DNA of 64,000 nt from Thiohalobacter sp. IOR34 (GCF_030406045.1 NZ_CP128988.1:310001-374000), one strand, 5' to 3'. Positions 47,897-57,153 are shown, counted from the first letter of the stretch. Notes: generated by a model from the sequence alone, not told the origin. Made by a program: numbers and translations.

Positions 47897-48576
47897 TGTC
47901 CTACATCCTGGAAGCGCTGAAGAAATCGGAACGCGAGCGCCGCCTGGGTCAGGTTCCCCAGCTGGATACACCCCAGCAGTCGCTGCCCGCGGCGCCGGCC
48001 CGGGCGCGCTGGCCCTGGCTGGTCGGCGGCCTGTTGCTGGTGAATGCCGCCGCCTTCACCTGGCTGCTGCTGCGGCCGGTACCGCCGGCCGTGGAGGAGC
48101 CGCAGTTGCCGCTGGCGGCTGCGCCCACCGCCGCCGCGCCTCCGTCCAGGGTGCGGCCCATGCCGCCTGAGCCCATCGAGAGCCCGGCGCCCGCGCCGCA
48201 GGCGCGAGCGGCAGAACCGGCGGTTCCCGAACCCGCGCCTTCCTCGCCGCCGCGCGGCCAGGTCACCTTTGCCACGGCGCCGCTGGACAAGCCGCCGGGA
48301 CAGCCCGGGTCCGCCCCTCTGCCCGAAGAGCCACGCGCCAGCGCCGAGCCGCCGCTGTGGCGGGAGATGCCGGAGGCCTTTCGTCGGCGGGTGCCGCGAC
48401 CAGCGCCCGAGGTGCATGTCTACGCCGAGGCAGCGGAGCGGCGTTTCGTGATGATCGGTCTGCACAAGTACCGGGAGGGCGAGCGGCTGCCGGGCGGGCT
48501 GCGGCTGGAGACGATCACCCCCACCGGCATGGTGTTGCAGGCCGAGGGCCGGCGTTTCCGCGTCGAGCGTCAGTAG
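47896..48576 (+). CDS. gspB: GspB/ExeB-like membrane protein
   Basis: 226 residues. Short cytoplasmic MSYILEALKKSERERRLGQVP, a typical GspB start, then one membrane helix (39-59), a Pro/Ala-rich periplasmic linker and a C-terminal GspB domain (RRFVMIGLHKYREGERLPGG, LETITPTGMVLQAEGRRFRV). It partners with GspA in secretin assembly. Overlaps gspA by one base and ends 1 base before the terB-like gene. Confidence 0.9.
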   Translation: MSYILEALKKSERERRLGQVPQLDTPQQSLPAAPARARWPWLVGGLLLVNAAAFTWLLLRPVPPAVEEPQLPLAAAPTAAAPPSRVRPMPPEPIESPAPAPQARAAEPAVPEPAPSSPPRGQVTFATAPLDKPPGQPGSAPLPEEPRASAEPPLWREMPEAFRRRVPRPAPEVHVYAEAAERRFVMIGLHKYREGERLPGGLRLETITPTGMVLQAEGRRFRVERQ

Positions 48577-48577
48577 C

Positions 48578-49048
48578 ATGCTGAACGTCATCCGCCAGTT
48601 CTTCGAGCGCAGTATGCGTCCCGGCCTGGACGGTGGCGGCGAGGCGGGCGGGCATGCCCTGCGGCTGGCGACCGCGGCGCTGCTGATGGAGGTGTTGCAC
48701 GCCGATTTCGAGGAGCAGCCCGTCGAGCGGGAAACCGTGGCCCGGTTGCTGCGCCAGCACTTCGGGCTGAGCACTGCCGAGGCGGAGGAGCTGCTGCGGC
48801 TGGGTGAGCAGGAGGCCCGGGAGGCCAGTTCGCTGTTCCAGTTCACCGCTCTGATCGACAAGACGTTCAGCGTCGAACAGAAGACGGCCGTGGTGGAGCT
48901 GATGTGGCGGGTGGCCTTCGCCGACCGGCGGCTGGACAAGCATGAGGAATATCTGGTGCGCAAGGTGGCCGATCTGCTGCACGTGCCGCATCGCGCCTTT
49001 CTGCAGGCCAAGCTGCGTGTCCAGGAGGCGCTGGATTCCGCGGGCTGA
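48578..49048 (+). CDS. TerB-family protein
   Basis: 156 residues, all-helical TerB fold: ALRLATAALLMEVLHADFEEQPVERETV, LFQFTALIDKTFSVEQKTAVVELMWRVAFADRRLDKHEEYLVRKVADLL. The ALLMEV..AD and VAFAD..LD pairs are the paired acidic motifs of TerB/DjlA-like domains. The ATG comes two bases after the gspB stop, so it is in the same operon. Often called tellurite-resistance TerB, but its role here is unknown. Confidence 0.88.
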   Translation: MLNVIRQFFERSMRPGLDGGGEAGGHALRLATAALLMEVLHADFEEQPVERETVARLLRQHFGLSTAEAEELLRLGEQEAREASSLFQFTALIDKTFSVEQKTAVVELMWRVAFADRRLDKHEEYLVRKVADLLHVPHRAFLQAKLRVQEALDSAG

Positions 49049-49071
49049 GGCGTCGTCCGTGGTGGGCCGCA

Positions 49072-49111
49072 GAAAAAAACGGCCGGCAGCGGTATCCCGG
49101 CTGCCGGCCGT
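49072..49111 (-). terminator. Intrinsic terminator of the HU-like gene
   Basis: ACGGCCGGCAGC and GCTGCCGGCCGT form a 12-bp stem with a 9-base loop; on the minus strand a run of seven T follows. Located 21 bases after the HU-like stop. It also lies 23 bases after the plus-strand terB stop and could work both ways, though no T-run follows on the plus strand. Confidence 0.9.
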
Positions 49112-49132
49112 CGTTTCTGGCGAGGGCGTCTG

Positions 49133-49528
49133 TCAGACCATATCCTTGAGGCCCTTCAGCGGCGTCACCTTGACCACGTTGCGGGCCGGTTTCGCCTTGA
49201 ATACCGTCTCTTCACCGGTGAAGGGATTGATGCCCTTGCGTGCCTTGGTGGCGGGCTTGCGCACCACCTTGATCTTGAGCAGGCCCGGGACCGAGTAGAA
49301 GCCGGGGCCGCTGCGCTTGCTGAGGTCGCGCTTGATCAGCACGTTCAGGGCCTCGAACACGGCACCGACGTCTTTCTTGGTCAGGCCGGTCTTGTCGGCG
49401 ATGAAGGCGAGGGTTTCGGATTTGGTAGTGGGTTTCTTGACCGCCGTTGCAGCCGTCTTCTTCTTCGCGACCTTCTTCTTGGCCGTCTTCTTAGCAGTTT
49501 TCTTCGCAACTTTCTTTTTCGCAGCCAT
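49133..49528 (-). CDS. HU-like DNA-binding protein with Lys-rich N-terminal extension
   Basis: 131 residues from the ATG at 49528, with GGAG 8 bases upstream. Residues 1-35 are a histone-H1-like tail of AKK repeats (AAKKKVAKKTAKKTAKKKVA). The rest is an HU/IHF fold: ETLAFIADKTGLTKKDVGAVFEALNVLIKRDL, YSVPGLLKIKVVRKPATKARKGINPFTGEET. The usual RNP motif of the HU arm appears as the KGINPFTGE segment. This fused form is known in several gamma- and betaproteobacteria as a nucleoid protein. Divergent from the long coiled-coil gene. Confidence 0.92.
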   Translation of the reverse strand: MAAKKKVAKKTAKKTAKKKVAKKKTAATAVKKPTTKSETLAFIADKTGLTKKDVGAVFEALNVLIKRDLSKRSGPGFYSVPGLLKIKVVRKPATKARKGINPFTGEETVFKAKPARNVVKVTPLKGLKDMV

Positions 49529-49927
49529 CAAAAATGCTCCTCTGTAGCAGCCTGAGTGGGTGAACTGGCGCTGGATAAGATAGCATAATAATCCCGCAGG
49601 GGAAGCGTTTTACGCTTTTATAGCAGTCTTTTCCCGCGTTTCGTGTTCTCGCTGACGGTTCCCCTGGAGTGGGCTGCGATCCACGTCCCGCCGCTCCCGT
49701 TACCCAGTTGCGAAGCGACACCACCGGCTGTCCACGCCGGCGGTCCCTGCGAGGTCGTCCGTTCGAGCCTCCTGCCGGCACTTCCGCGGGTGGTCCGGGG
49801 GCTTTCACACACGGCGGGACGCATCTCAAGCAAAGCCGGATCCTGGCCGATACCCCGGCATGGCAAACGCCGATCCCCTGTGCGGGGCGAGGGGTCAATT
49901 GTGCTGATTCTGGGTGGTTAGGTCTGC
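49529..49927. other. Divergent intergenic region between the HU-like gene and the giant coiled-coil gene
   Basis: 399 bases, no gene seen. AT-rich stretches at about 49575-49630 (including TTTTACGCTTTTATAGC) probably hold the HU-like promoter on the minus strand. A short inverted GAAGCGTTTTACGCTT lies there. Nothing clear was found close to the plus-strand start at 49928; its ATG lacks a strong Shine-Dalgarno site. Confidence 0.4.
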
Positions 49928-52900
49928 ATGACTGCGGCAAAAAAAATCTTGGATAAAAAGACGTTACAGAACCTTGTTCCCTTCAATGCCCTGTCGCCCA
50001 TGCACTTCAACGAGGTGGCGCAGAAGACGGTAGTGGAGGAGGTCGCGGCAGGTCGCTACCTGTTCAAGGAAGGGGATCGCGACAATCAGTCGGTCTATGT
50101 TCTCAAGGGTGAGGTCAGCCTGCTGTCCGGCGGCGAGGTGGTGGGCAGCGTCAGCGGCGGCACCGAGGCCAGTCTGCACCCCATTGCCCACAAGCAGCCG
50201 CGTCAGGTGTCGGCACGCGCCGTCGGCAAGGTCACGGTGGCGCGTATCGACTCCAGCTTCCTCGACATCTTCCTGACCTGGGACCAGTCCTCCGGCTACG
50301 AGGTCGCCGAGATCGACGACGACGACGACGACGACTGGATGACCAAGATGCTCCAGTCGCAGGCCTTCCTCAAGCTGCCACCGAGCAACATCCAGCGCCT
50401 GCTGATGAGTGTCGAGTCCTGCCCGGTCAAGGCCGGTGACGTGATCATCGAGCAGGGCAGCGAAGGCGACTACTTCTATATCGTCAAGACCGGGCGCTGT
50501 GTCGTCACCCGCCGGCCCTCGGCCCGGGCACGCGAGGTGAAGCTGGCAGAACTGTCAGACGGTGACGCCTTCGGTGAGGATGCGCTGGTCTCGAATGCCA
50601 AGCGCAATGCCAGTGTCACCATGATGACCGATGGCATGCTGATGCGTCTGGCGAAGAAGGATTTCATCGAGCTGCTCAAGGAGCCGCTGGTCAACCGGCT
50701 CGATTTCGCCGCTGCCGAGCGCCTGGTCAAGGACGGCGAGGGCGAGTGGCTGGACGTGCGCCTGCCGGGCGAATTCGCAAATTCCCATATCGAGGGCGCG
50801 CGCAACATCCCCCTCTCCGCACTGCGTCTCGAGCTGGAGCAGCTCGACAACAGCCGCAAGTACATCGTCTGCTGCGACACCGGTGGGCGCAGTGCCAACG
50901 CCGCCTTCCTGCTCAGCCAGCGCGATTTCGACGTCTATGTACTGGACGGCGGCCTGGGCGGGGTGCCGGCCGAGGCGCTGAGCGGTGACGCCATCGCCGG
51001 AGCCGCGGCCCCTCAGCCGGCGCCTGCCGCGAAACCCGCCACCGCCGAGGTGGTCGAGCTGGTCCCCCCGGAGGACAGGGACGAGGCGGCGGCCGCGCCG
51101 CCAGGCGCGGACCTCAAGGCCAGGATCGAGACCCTGCAGGCACGTGAAGGTGAGCTGCAGGCGGCGGTCGAGGAACTCAGGAGCCGCAATCAGACGCTGG
51201 AAGGCGAGATCGAGAAGCTGCAGGCGGCGGCGGGCGAACAGCAGCAACTGCTGGAACAGCGGTTGCAAGACCTGGAGACGGCCACCGAGCTGGCCGGCCA
51301 GCGGGAGCAGGAGATCGAGCTGCTGCAGCAGAAACTGCAGGCGCTGCGTGCCAGCAGCGAGGCCGCGGTCGAAGGCCAGGCCGGGCGGGTGGCCGAGCTG
51401 GAGGCCGCCCTGGCCGAGGCACGGGCGGCCCAGCAGGACGCCCTGCAGGCACTGCAGGCAGAGGGCGAGGAGCAGGCCGCCAGCCTGCAGGCGGAGATCG
51501 AGGGGCTCAGGACCGAGCTGGCCGCTGTCGCCGAGACGCGTGATGGCCTGCAGGCCAGCCTTGCCGAAGAGCGCAAGGCCTTCGAGAGCCGTCTGGGCGG
51601 CCTGCAGAGCGCCCTGGACGAGGCGGCCGCCGAACGCGAGCGGCTGGAGGCCGACCTGGCGGCAGCCCGTGAGGCGGCCGAGGAGGAACGTGACCAGCTG
51701 CAGACCCGGGAGGCGGAGGCGCGGGCCGAGATCGAGGCCCTGCAGCAGCAGCTGACGGCAGTGGCCGAGGACCATGCCACTCGGTTGGCCGAACTGGAGG
51801 AGCAGCGCACCGAGGCCGACCAGGCCGCGGCCGCTCTGCAGGCGCGGATCGATGAGCTGCAGGCTGCCCGGCAGCAGGCGGAGGAACGCGCCGCGGGCCT
51901 GGCCGGTGAACTGGAGGCGGCCCAAAGCCGCATCCAGGCCCTGGAAGCCGACGTCGGTACCCAGGTGAACCGCCTGCAGTCGGAACTCGATGCCCTTGGC
52001 GAGGCCCTGGAGGCGTCCCGCAGGGCACGTGACGAGATCGAAGCCGAGCGCGATGCCCTGCAGGCACGGGCCGGCGAACTCGAAGAGCGACTGGCCGAGG
52101 CGGAGGGTTCCAGCCGAGCCCTGGGCGAGGAACGCCAGGCCCTGCAGAGCCGCCTGGACGAGCTGGAACAGCGCCAGGCCGATGAGGCGGCGCAGCGTGC
52201 GGCGCTGGAGCAGAAGCTGCAGGCCGCGGGGGAGACCCTGGAGGCGACGCGGTCCGCCCTGCAGGCGGAGACCGCTACCCTGCAGCAACGCCTCGCCGAG
52301 AGCGAAGCTGAACGCAGTCGGCAGGACAGCGAACTGGAGACCCTGCAGACCCGGATCGAGGCGCTGGACCAACAGCGCGCCGAGTCCGAGGCAGGCCGGC
52401 AGGAACTGGAACAGCAGCTCGGTGAGCTGCAGGCCCGGCTGGCGGAGGCCGATGCGGCACGTCAGGCGGCCGAGAGCGAAGGCCGCACGCTGCTGGCCGA
52501 GGTGGAGCGGCTGCAGCTGCAGCTGGCCGAAACCGGCAAGACCGGCAGCACCCTGTCTGCCGAGCTGGCCGAGCTGCGCAGCCGGCTGGCCGAGAGCGAA
52601 GAGCGCCATGCAGCGGCCGAGGCAAAGGCCGGCGAGCTGGCGTCCCGGCTGGGTGCTTCCGAGTCTGCGCGGGACGAGGCGCGGGCCGCGCGCAACGAAG
52701 CCGCGGCGCAGCTCGAATCCCTGCAGGCGGAGATCGAGGGCCTGCAGCAGGCGCTGACGGCGAAGGACGAGGCCGAGGAGGAATTGGGCCGCCGCCTCGA
52801 GACCCTGCAGGCCGAGCTGGAAGCCAGTCGGCAGGCACGGGACGAGGCCGAGGCCCGGCATGAGGAACTGCAGCAGGCGAAGGCGTCACTGGCGGCACGC

Positions 52901-55573
52901 CTGGCCGAGTTCGAAGAGGCGCAGCAGGGGCTGACGGCCGAACTCGAGAGCCTGCGTGAACGGTTGCTGACGGCCGAGGAGCTCGCCGAGAGCCGGGGCC
53001 GGGAACTGGACGAGGCGCAGCGCCGGGTACAGGCCCTGGAGGCGCAGCGAACGGAGGCGGAGGTGGCCAGGGCCGAGCTCGGCGCGCAGCTGGAGACGCT
53101 GCAGGCGAGCCATGCCGATCTGGAACGGCAGGCCGCCGACGACGCCCGGGCCGCGCAGGCCCGGATCGAGGATCTTCAGCTCCGCCTGACGGCGGCCGAG
53201 CAGCAGGCCGCGGCGGTCGAGGCGCGGCATGAGACGCTGCAGGCGGAACTGGACGAGGCCCGCCGGCAGGCCGAGGCCCTCGAGGCCCGCCTGGAGGCAG
53301 GCGAGCAGCAGCGCGTCGAGGCCGAGAGCCGGGGAGAGACATTGCAGGCCGAGCTGGCCGAGGCACGCCGGCAGATCGAGGCCCTGACGGCCCGGCTGGA
53401 GGGGGTCGAGCAGCAGCGTGACGAGCTCGAGGCCGGTCGGCAGGCGCTGCAGGCCGAACTGGCCGACGTCCAGCAGCAGGCCGAGACGCTGCAGGGCCAG
53501 CAGGCGGAAGAACTGGCCCGGCTGCAGGCGGCGCTGGAGGTGGCGGCCGGCCGCGAGCAGGCCCTCGAGGCCCGCCTGGAGGCGCTGCAGCAGGAATCCG
53601 AGGCGGCACTCGAGAACGCGGACCGTGAGCGCCAGGCCCTGGAGCAGGCCCATGCCGAGGCGCAGGCCCGCTGGACGGCCGAGACCGCGGCGCAGCGCCA
53701 GGATCTGGAGGCCACCCTCGAGCAGCTGCAGGCGTCCCTGGAGGACAGCGAACGACGCCTGGCCGGGTTGCAGCAACAGCTCGATGAGCTGCAGACGGAA
53801 CGTGATGCGGCGCGTCAGGCCCGGGACGAGGCCGAGGCCGCGCTGGAACAGCAGCGGCAGGAACTGGAGGAGGTGCGATCCCTTTCCGCCCGTGAGCGAG
53901 AGGCCACCGAGGCCACCGAACAGGCGCTGCGCAAGGAGCTGGAGGTGGTGCGCGCCTCCCTGGCCCGCGAGCAGGCCGCACGCGAGGGGCATCCGGACGG
54001 CGAGGGGGAGGTGCTGGAGGCGCGGCGGGCCGAGGCCGAGGCCCGGGTTGCCACCCTGGAGGCAGAACTCGAGGCGCTGCGTGCCGCCAGCGAGGAGCAG
54101 GAACACGGGTTGCAACGGGCCCGTCAGCAGGCCGAGGACGCTGAGGAGGAGCGCGACCAGTTGCGTGAGCGCCTGGCCCAGGCCGAGGCCGAGGCCGCCG
54201 AACAGCAGCGTCAGCAGGCGAGTGAGCTGGAGGCGCTGCGGGCCGCCACCCTGGCGGACGTTGAGGCGCTGCGTGCCGAGATGACGCGTCTGCAGGGCGA
54301 ACTGGAGACGGCCCGTGCCGGCGAGGCCGACGAAGCCGAGCTGGAACGGTTGCGCCTGCTGCTGGACGAGGCGCGCGACGAGGCGGCGCGCTATCAGGAT
54401 GAACTGGAGCGGCTGCGCCGCGAGGCGGCGGCGCCACCCCCGGCATCGCCGGGCGACGAGCTGCAGGTGCTGCGCCAGGAACTGGAGCTGATCCGCAACC
54501 AGGTCGGTGAGGCGGTGCAGAGCCGGGATCAGGCGTTGAGCGAGGCGGAGCAGCTGCGCCGGCAGCTGGCGGCCGGCCAGCCGGTGGCCGCCGTGACCGA
54601 GGCCGAACCCCGGACCGACGCCGGGTCCGCCGCGCCGCGGCGGGGCGGGCTGTTGCTGGGGTTGCTCGGCGGCCTGCTGCTCGGTGCCCTCGCTGCCGGT
54701 GGTTTCCTCTGGTACGACCAGCAGTCGGCTGCGGTCGATGCCGCCACGCCGGCGCCGGCGGCTGTGCCCCGGAAAGAGGCTGCGCCGGTCCCGCGGCCTC
54801 CCCAGCCGCGTCCCAGCCTGCCGGCGGTGGAGCGGCCGCCGCTCGGCAAGGTCTTCCGTGACAGCCTGTCCGACGGCTCCGCCGGGCCGGAGATGATCAC
54901 CATCGCCGCCGGCCGCTTCACCATGGGCAGCGGCAGCAACTCGCTCGAATTCGACGAGCGTCCGCGGCACGAGGTCGAGATCGGCGCCTTCGCCATGGGG
55001 CGGCACGAGGTGAGTTTCGAGGAATACGACGCCTTCGCCAGGGCCACCGGACGACCGCTGCCGGTGGACAATGGCTGGGGGCGTGGCCGGCGTCCGGTGA
55101 TCAATGTCAGTTGGGAGGACGCCGTGGCCTACACCCGCTGGCTGAGCGAGCAGACCGGTCACGAATACCGGCTGCCGACCGAGGCCGAATGGGAATACGC
55201 CGCCGGCCACGGGGCGCGGACCCTCTATTGGTGGGGCAATTCCCTCGGCGAGGGGCAGGCCAACTGCTTCAACTGTGGCAGTGAGTGGGACGGCCGGATG
55301 ACGGCACCGGTGGGCAGTTTCGCCGCCAACGACTTCGGCCTGTTCGACGTGGCGGGCAACGTCTCCGAGTGGGTGCAGGATTGCTACCACCCTTCCTACG
55401 AGGGGGCGCCGGTCGACGGCAGCGCCTGGACGGAGAGCGGTTGCATGCGCCGGGTGGTACGCGGCGGTGGTTTCAACAGCGCCGGCAACACCCTGCGCCT
55501 CAGCAAGCGCGGCCAGCAACACGTCGGAAGCCGGATGGACGATCTGGGGTTCCGCGTGGTGAGCGTCCGCTGA
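49928..55573 (+). CDS. Giant fusion: two cNMP-binding domains, rhodanese, long coiled coil, TM helix, SUMF1/FGE-like domain
   Basis: 1881 residues. First cNMP-type domain about 12-120 (GRYLFKEGDRDNQSVYVLKGEVSLL), a run of seven Asp near 130, second cNMP domain about 140-255 (GDVIIEQGSEGDYFYIVKTG, GDAFGEDALVSNAKRNASV). Rhodanese about 265-345 with active loop C316-D-T-G-G-R-S. Then about 1170 residues of Glu/Gln/Ala/Leu/Arg coiled coil (390-1560). One membrane helix about 1573-1595 behind PRRGG, so by the positive-inside rule the C-terminus should be periplasmic. A Pro-rich stretch follows. A SUMF1/FGE-like domain (1654-1881) has FTMGS, EVSFEEYDAFARATG, LPTEAEWEYAA, VAGNVSEWVQD and VRGGGFNS. 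The C-terminal FGE cysteine pair is absent, so sulfatase activation is unlikely. Function unknown; it could join cyclic-nucleotide or sulfur signals to the envelope. Confidence 0.88.
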   Translation: MTAAKKILDKKTLQNLVPFNALSPMHFNEVAQKTVVEEVAAGRYLFKEGDRDNQSVYVLKGEVSLLSGGEVVGSVSGGTEASLHPIAHKQPRQVSARAVGKVTVARIDSSFLDIFLTWDQSSGYEVAEIDDDDDDDWMTKMLQSQAFLKLPPSNIQRLLMSVESCPVKAGDVIIEQGSEGDYFYIVKTGRCVVTRRPSARAREVKLAELSDGDAFGEDALVSNAKRNASVTMMTDGMLMRLAKKDFIELLKEPLVNRLDFAAAERLVKDGEGEWLDVRLPGEFANSHIEGARNIPLSALRLELEQLDNSRKYIVCCDTGGRSANAAFLLSQRDFDVYVLDGGLGGVPAEALSGDAIAGAAAPQPAPAAKPATAEVVELVPPEDRDEAAAAPPGADLKARIETLQAREGELQAAVEELRSRNQTLEGEIEKLQAAAGEQQQLLEQRLQDLETATELAGQREQEIELLQQKLQALRASSEAAVEGQAGRVAELEAALAEARAAQQDALQALQAEGEEQAASLQAEIEGLRTELAAVAETRDGLQASLAEERKAFESRLGGLQSALDEAAAERERLEADLAAAREAAEEERDQLQTREAEARAEIEALQQQLTAVAEDHATRLAELEEQRTEADQAAAALQARIDELQAARQQAEERAAGLAGELEAAQSRIQALEADVGTQVNRLQSELDALGEALEASRRARDEIEAERDALQARAGELEERLAEAEGSSRALGEERQALQSRLDELEQRQADEAAQRAALEQKLQAAGETLEATRSALQAETATLQQRLAESEAERSRQDSELETLQTRIEALDQQRAESEAGRQELEQQLGELQARLAEADAARQAAESEGRTLLAEVERLQLQLAETGKTGSTLSAELAELRSRLAESEERHAAAEAKAGELASRLGASESARDEARAARNEAAAQLESLQAEIEGLQQALTAKDEAEEELGRRLETLQAELEASRQARDEAEARHEELQQAKASLAARLAEFEEAQQGLTAELESLRERLLTAEELAESRGRELDEAQRRVQALEAQRTEAEVARAELGAQLETLQASHADLERQAADDARAAQARIEDLQLRLTAAEQQAAAVEARHETLQAELDEARRQAEALEARLEAGEQQRVEAESRGETLQAELAEARRQIEALTARLEGVEQQRDELEAGRQALQAELADVQQQAETLQGQQAEELARLQAALEVAAGREQALEARLEALQQESEAALENADRERQALEQAHAEAQARWTAETAAQRQDLEATLEQLQASLEDSERRLAGLQQQLDELQTERDAARQARDEAEAALEQQRQELEEVRSLSAREREATEATEQALRKELEVVRASLAREQAAREGHPDGEGEVLEARRAEAEARVATLEAELEALRAASEEQEHGLQRARQQAEDAEEERDQLRERLAQAEAEAAEQQRQQASELEALRAATLADVEALRAEMTRLQGELETARAGEADEAELERLRLLLDEARDEAARYQDELERLRREAAAPPPASPGDELQVLRQELELIRNQVGEAVQSRDQALSEAEQLRRQLAAGQPVAAVTEAEPRTDAGSAAPRRGGLLLGLLGGLLLGALAAGGFLWYDQQSAAVDAATPAPAAVPRKEAAPVPRPPQPRPSLPAVERPPLGKVFRDSLSDGSAGPEMITIAAGRFTMGSGSNSLEFDERPRHEVEIGAFAMGRHEVSFEEYDAFARATGRPLPVDNGWGRGRRPVINVSWEDAVAYTRWLSEQTGHEYRLPTEAEWEYAAGHGARTLYWWGNSLGEGQANCFNCGSEWDGRMTAPVGSFAANDFGLFDVAGNVSEWVQDCYHPSYEGAPVDGSAWTESGCMRRVVRGGGFNSAGNTLRLSKRGQQHVGSRMDDLGFRVVSVR

Positions 55574-55604
55574 GGCCGCCGCAGCCTCTGCTACACTGCG
55601 GGCC

Positions 55605-56480
55605 ATGGCCTGCATCCTCGCCGTCGGCATCGCCACCCTGGATATCGTCAACCGGGTTCCGGCCTATCCGCCGGAGGACAGCGAGCTGCGTGCCCTGGAC
55701 CAGCGCCTGGCGCGCGGCGGCAATGCCACCAACAGCCTGGTGGTGCTCGCCCGGCTGGGTCACCGCTGTCGCTGGGCCGGGGTGCTTGGCGATGGCCCGG
55801 AGGCGGGGCTGATCGAGGCCGATCTGGCCGCCCATGGTGTCGAGACCCGCGACTGCCGGCGTCTGGCCGGGCGGCGCATGCCCACCTCCTGCATCCTGCT
55901 CAGTGCCGCCAGCGGTTCGCGCAGCATCGTCCATTATCGCGACCTGCCGGAATACCGCAGCGAGGATTTCGCGCGGATCGATCTGGCGGGCTGCGACTGG
56001 TTGCACTTCGAGGGCCGGGCGCCGGAGGAGACGGGCGCCATGCTGGCCGATGCCCGGCGCCGCGCGCCTTCGGTGCCGCGTTCGCTGGAGATCGAGAAGC
56101 CGCGGCCGGGCATCGAGGCCCTGTTTGGCGAGGCCGAGTTGCTGATCGTCTCCCGGGCCTTCGCCGAGGCCCGTGGCCTCGGCTCGGCGCGAGCCCTGCT
56201 GCAGAGACTGCGGGAAGGTTGTCCTTCTGCAGATCTGGTCTGTGCCTGGGGGGCGGCGGGGGCGGCCGCCTGGCCGCGGGGCGGCGACTACCTCTGGGTG
56301 GATGCCTGCCGGCCGCCGCGCGTCCTCGATACCCTCGGCGCCGGGGATGTCTTCAACGCCGGCCTGATCGACGCACGGCTGCGTGGCCTGGACTGGCCGG
56401 CGGCCCTGGCGGCCGCCACCCGGCTGGCCGGCGAGAAGTGCGGACGCATCGGCTTCGACGGCCTGGGGCGGGGTGCATGA
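55605..56480 (+). CDS. PfkB-family sugar kinase (ketohexokinase-like)
   Basis: 291 residues. Starts ACILAVGIATLDIVNRVPAYPPEDSE and has RGGNATNSLVVLARLGH, then the C-terminal PfkB motif DTLGAGDVFNAG with catalytic Asp248. The N-terminal pattern matches ketohexokinase-like members of the ribokinase family; substrate unknown. It lies 31 bases after the giant gene and its stop overlaps the ATG of the Rieske gene. Confidence 0.88.
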   Translation: MACILAVGIATLDIVNRVPAYPPEDSELRALDQRLARGGNATNSLVVLARLGHRCRWAGVLGDGPEAGLIEADLAAHGVETRDCRRLAGRRMPTSCILLSAASGSRSIVHYRDLPEYRSEDFARIDLAGCDWLHFEGRAPEETGAMLADARRRAPSVPRSLEIEKPRPGIEALFGEAELLIVSRAFAEARGLGSARALLQRLREGCPSADLVCAWGAAGAAAWPRGGDYLWVDACRPPRVLDTLGAGDVFNAGLIDARLRGLDWPAALAAATRLAGEKCGRIGFDGLGRGA

Positions 56481-56818
56481 TCGCCTGGCGCCGTCTGTGC
56501 CGGCTGGATGCGCTGGACGATCCCGGTGCCCGGGGGTTCACCATCCGCCGCGACGGCCGGCCGACCGACATCTTCGTGGCGCGCCGCGGGACCTCGGTCT
56601 ACGGCTATGTCAATCACTGCCCGCATGCCGGCAGCCCGCTGGATTGGGTGCCCGAGCAGTTCCTGAGCCTCGACCGCCGTCACATCCAGTGCGCCACCCA
56701 TCATGCCCTGTTCGAGATCGACAGCGGCGAGTGCCTGGCCGGACCCTGCGCCGGGCGTGGCCTGGAACCGGTATCGCTCTCCCTGGAGGATGGCTGGGTG
56801 CTGGTGGAGGAAGACTGA
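56477..56818 (+). CDS. Rieske 2Fe-2S ferredoxin-like protein
   Basis: 113 residues from ATG 56477, overlapping the kinase stop (ATGA). Rieske ligands C48-x-H50 in NHCPHAGSP and C72-x2-H75 in QCATHHALF. Small soluble Rieske proteins of this type pass electrons to oxygenases or act in repair; no oxygenase gene is adjacent. Coupled to the PfkB-type kinase. Confidence 0.9.
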   Translation: MIAWRRLCRLDALDDPGARGFTIRRDGRPTDIFVARRGTSVYGYVNHCPHAGSPLDWVPEQFLSLDRRHIQCATHHALFEIDSGECLAGPCAGRGLEPVSLSLEDGWVLVEED

Positions 56819-56879
56819 GGCCATTCCGGCCGCAGGCCGGCTGCGGCATTCATGCGCGGCACACGTCCTGCTCGGCGAG

Positions 56880-57083
56880 TCAGTCCTCCGCCTGGGCGTC
56901 GACGAAGGCGCCGGCGTCCACCGCGGCGAGGGAGGGCGGAAGGCCGGGGCGGTCCGCCGGGGCCGCCAACTCGATCGGCTGGAGCTGCAGTTCCAGACCC
57001 CTTCTTTCCTGCCGCGGCGGCGTCTGCCGAGGATCCTCGCCCGCGGCCGGGCTGCCCGTCGTCATGTCGAGTACCAGAATCAT
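56880..57083 (-). CDS. Small Pro/Ala-rich protein of unknown function
   Basis: 67 residues from the ATG at 57083, with a perfect AGGAGGT 7-13 bases upstream. Sequence starts MILVLDMTTGSPAAGEDPRQ and ends AVDAGAFVDAQAED; low in aromatic residues and probably flexible. The ribosome site is the main support. No family recognised. Confidence 0.5.
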   Translation of the reverse strand: MILVLDMTTGSPAAGEDPRQTPPRQERRGLELQLQPIELAAPADRPGLPPSLAAVDAGAFVDAQAED

Positions 57084-57153
57084 GTGGCACCTCCTGTCGG
57101 CGGGGCGCGGTGGCGCCCTCTGATGAGCTTAACGGCGTCCTGGGATAGAGGTT

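Noticed and set aside
48578-49048. Tellurite resistance operon
   Set aside because: Only a TerB fold is present; terACDE-type genes are missing and the gene is coupled to gspAB.
54890-55573. Active formylglycine-generating enzyme
   Set aside because: The fold motifs are present, but the C-terminal cysteine pair needed by FGE is absent and no sulfatase gene is near.
52886-55651. Long minus-strand frames opposite the coiled-coil gene
   Set aside because: Leu/Gly/Arg/Gln low-complexity antisense of a repetitive coiled coil; no start site and no domain.
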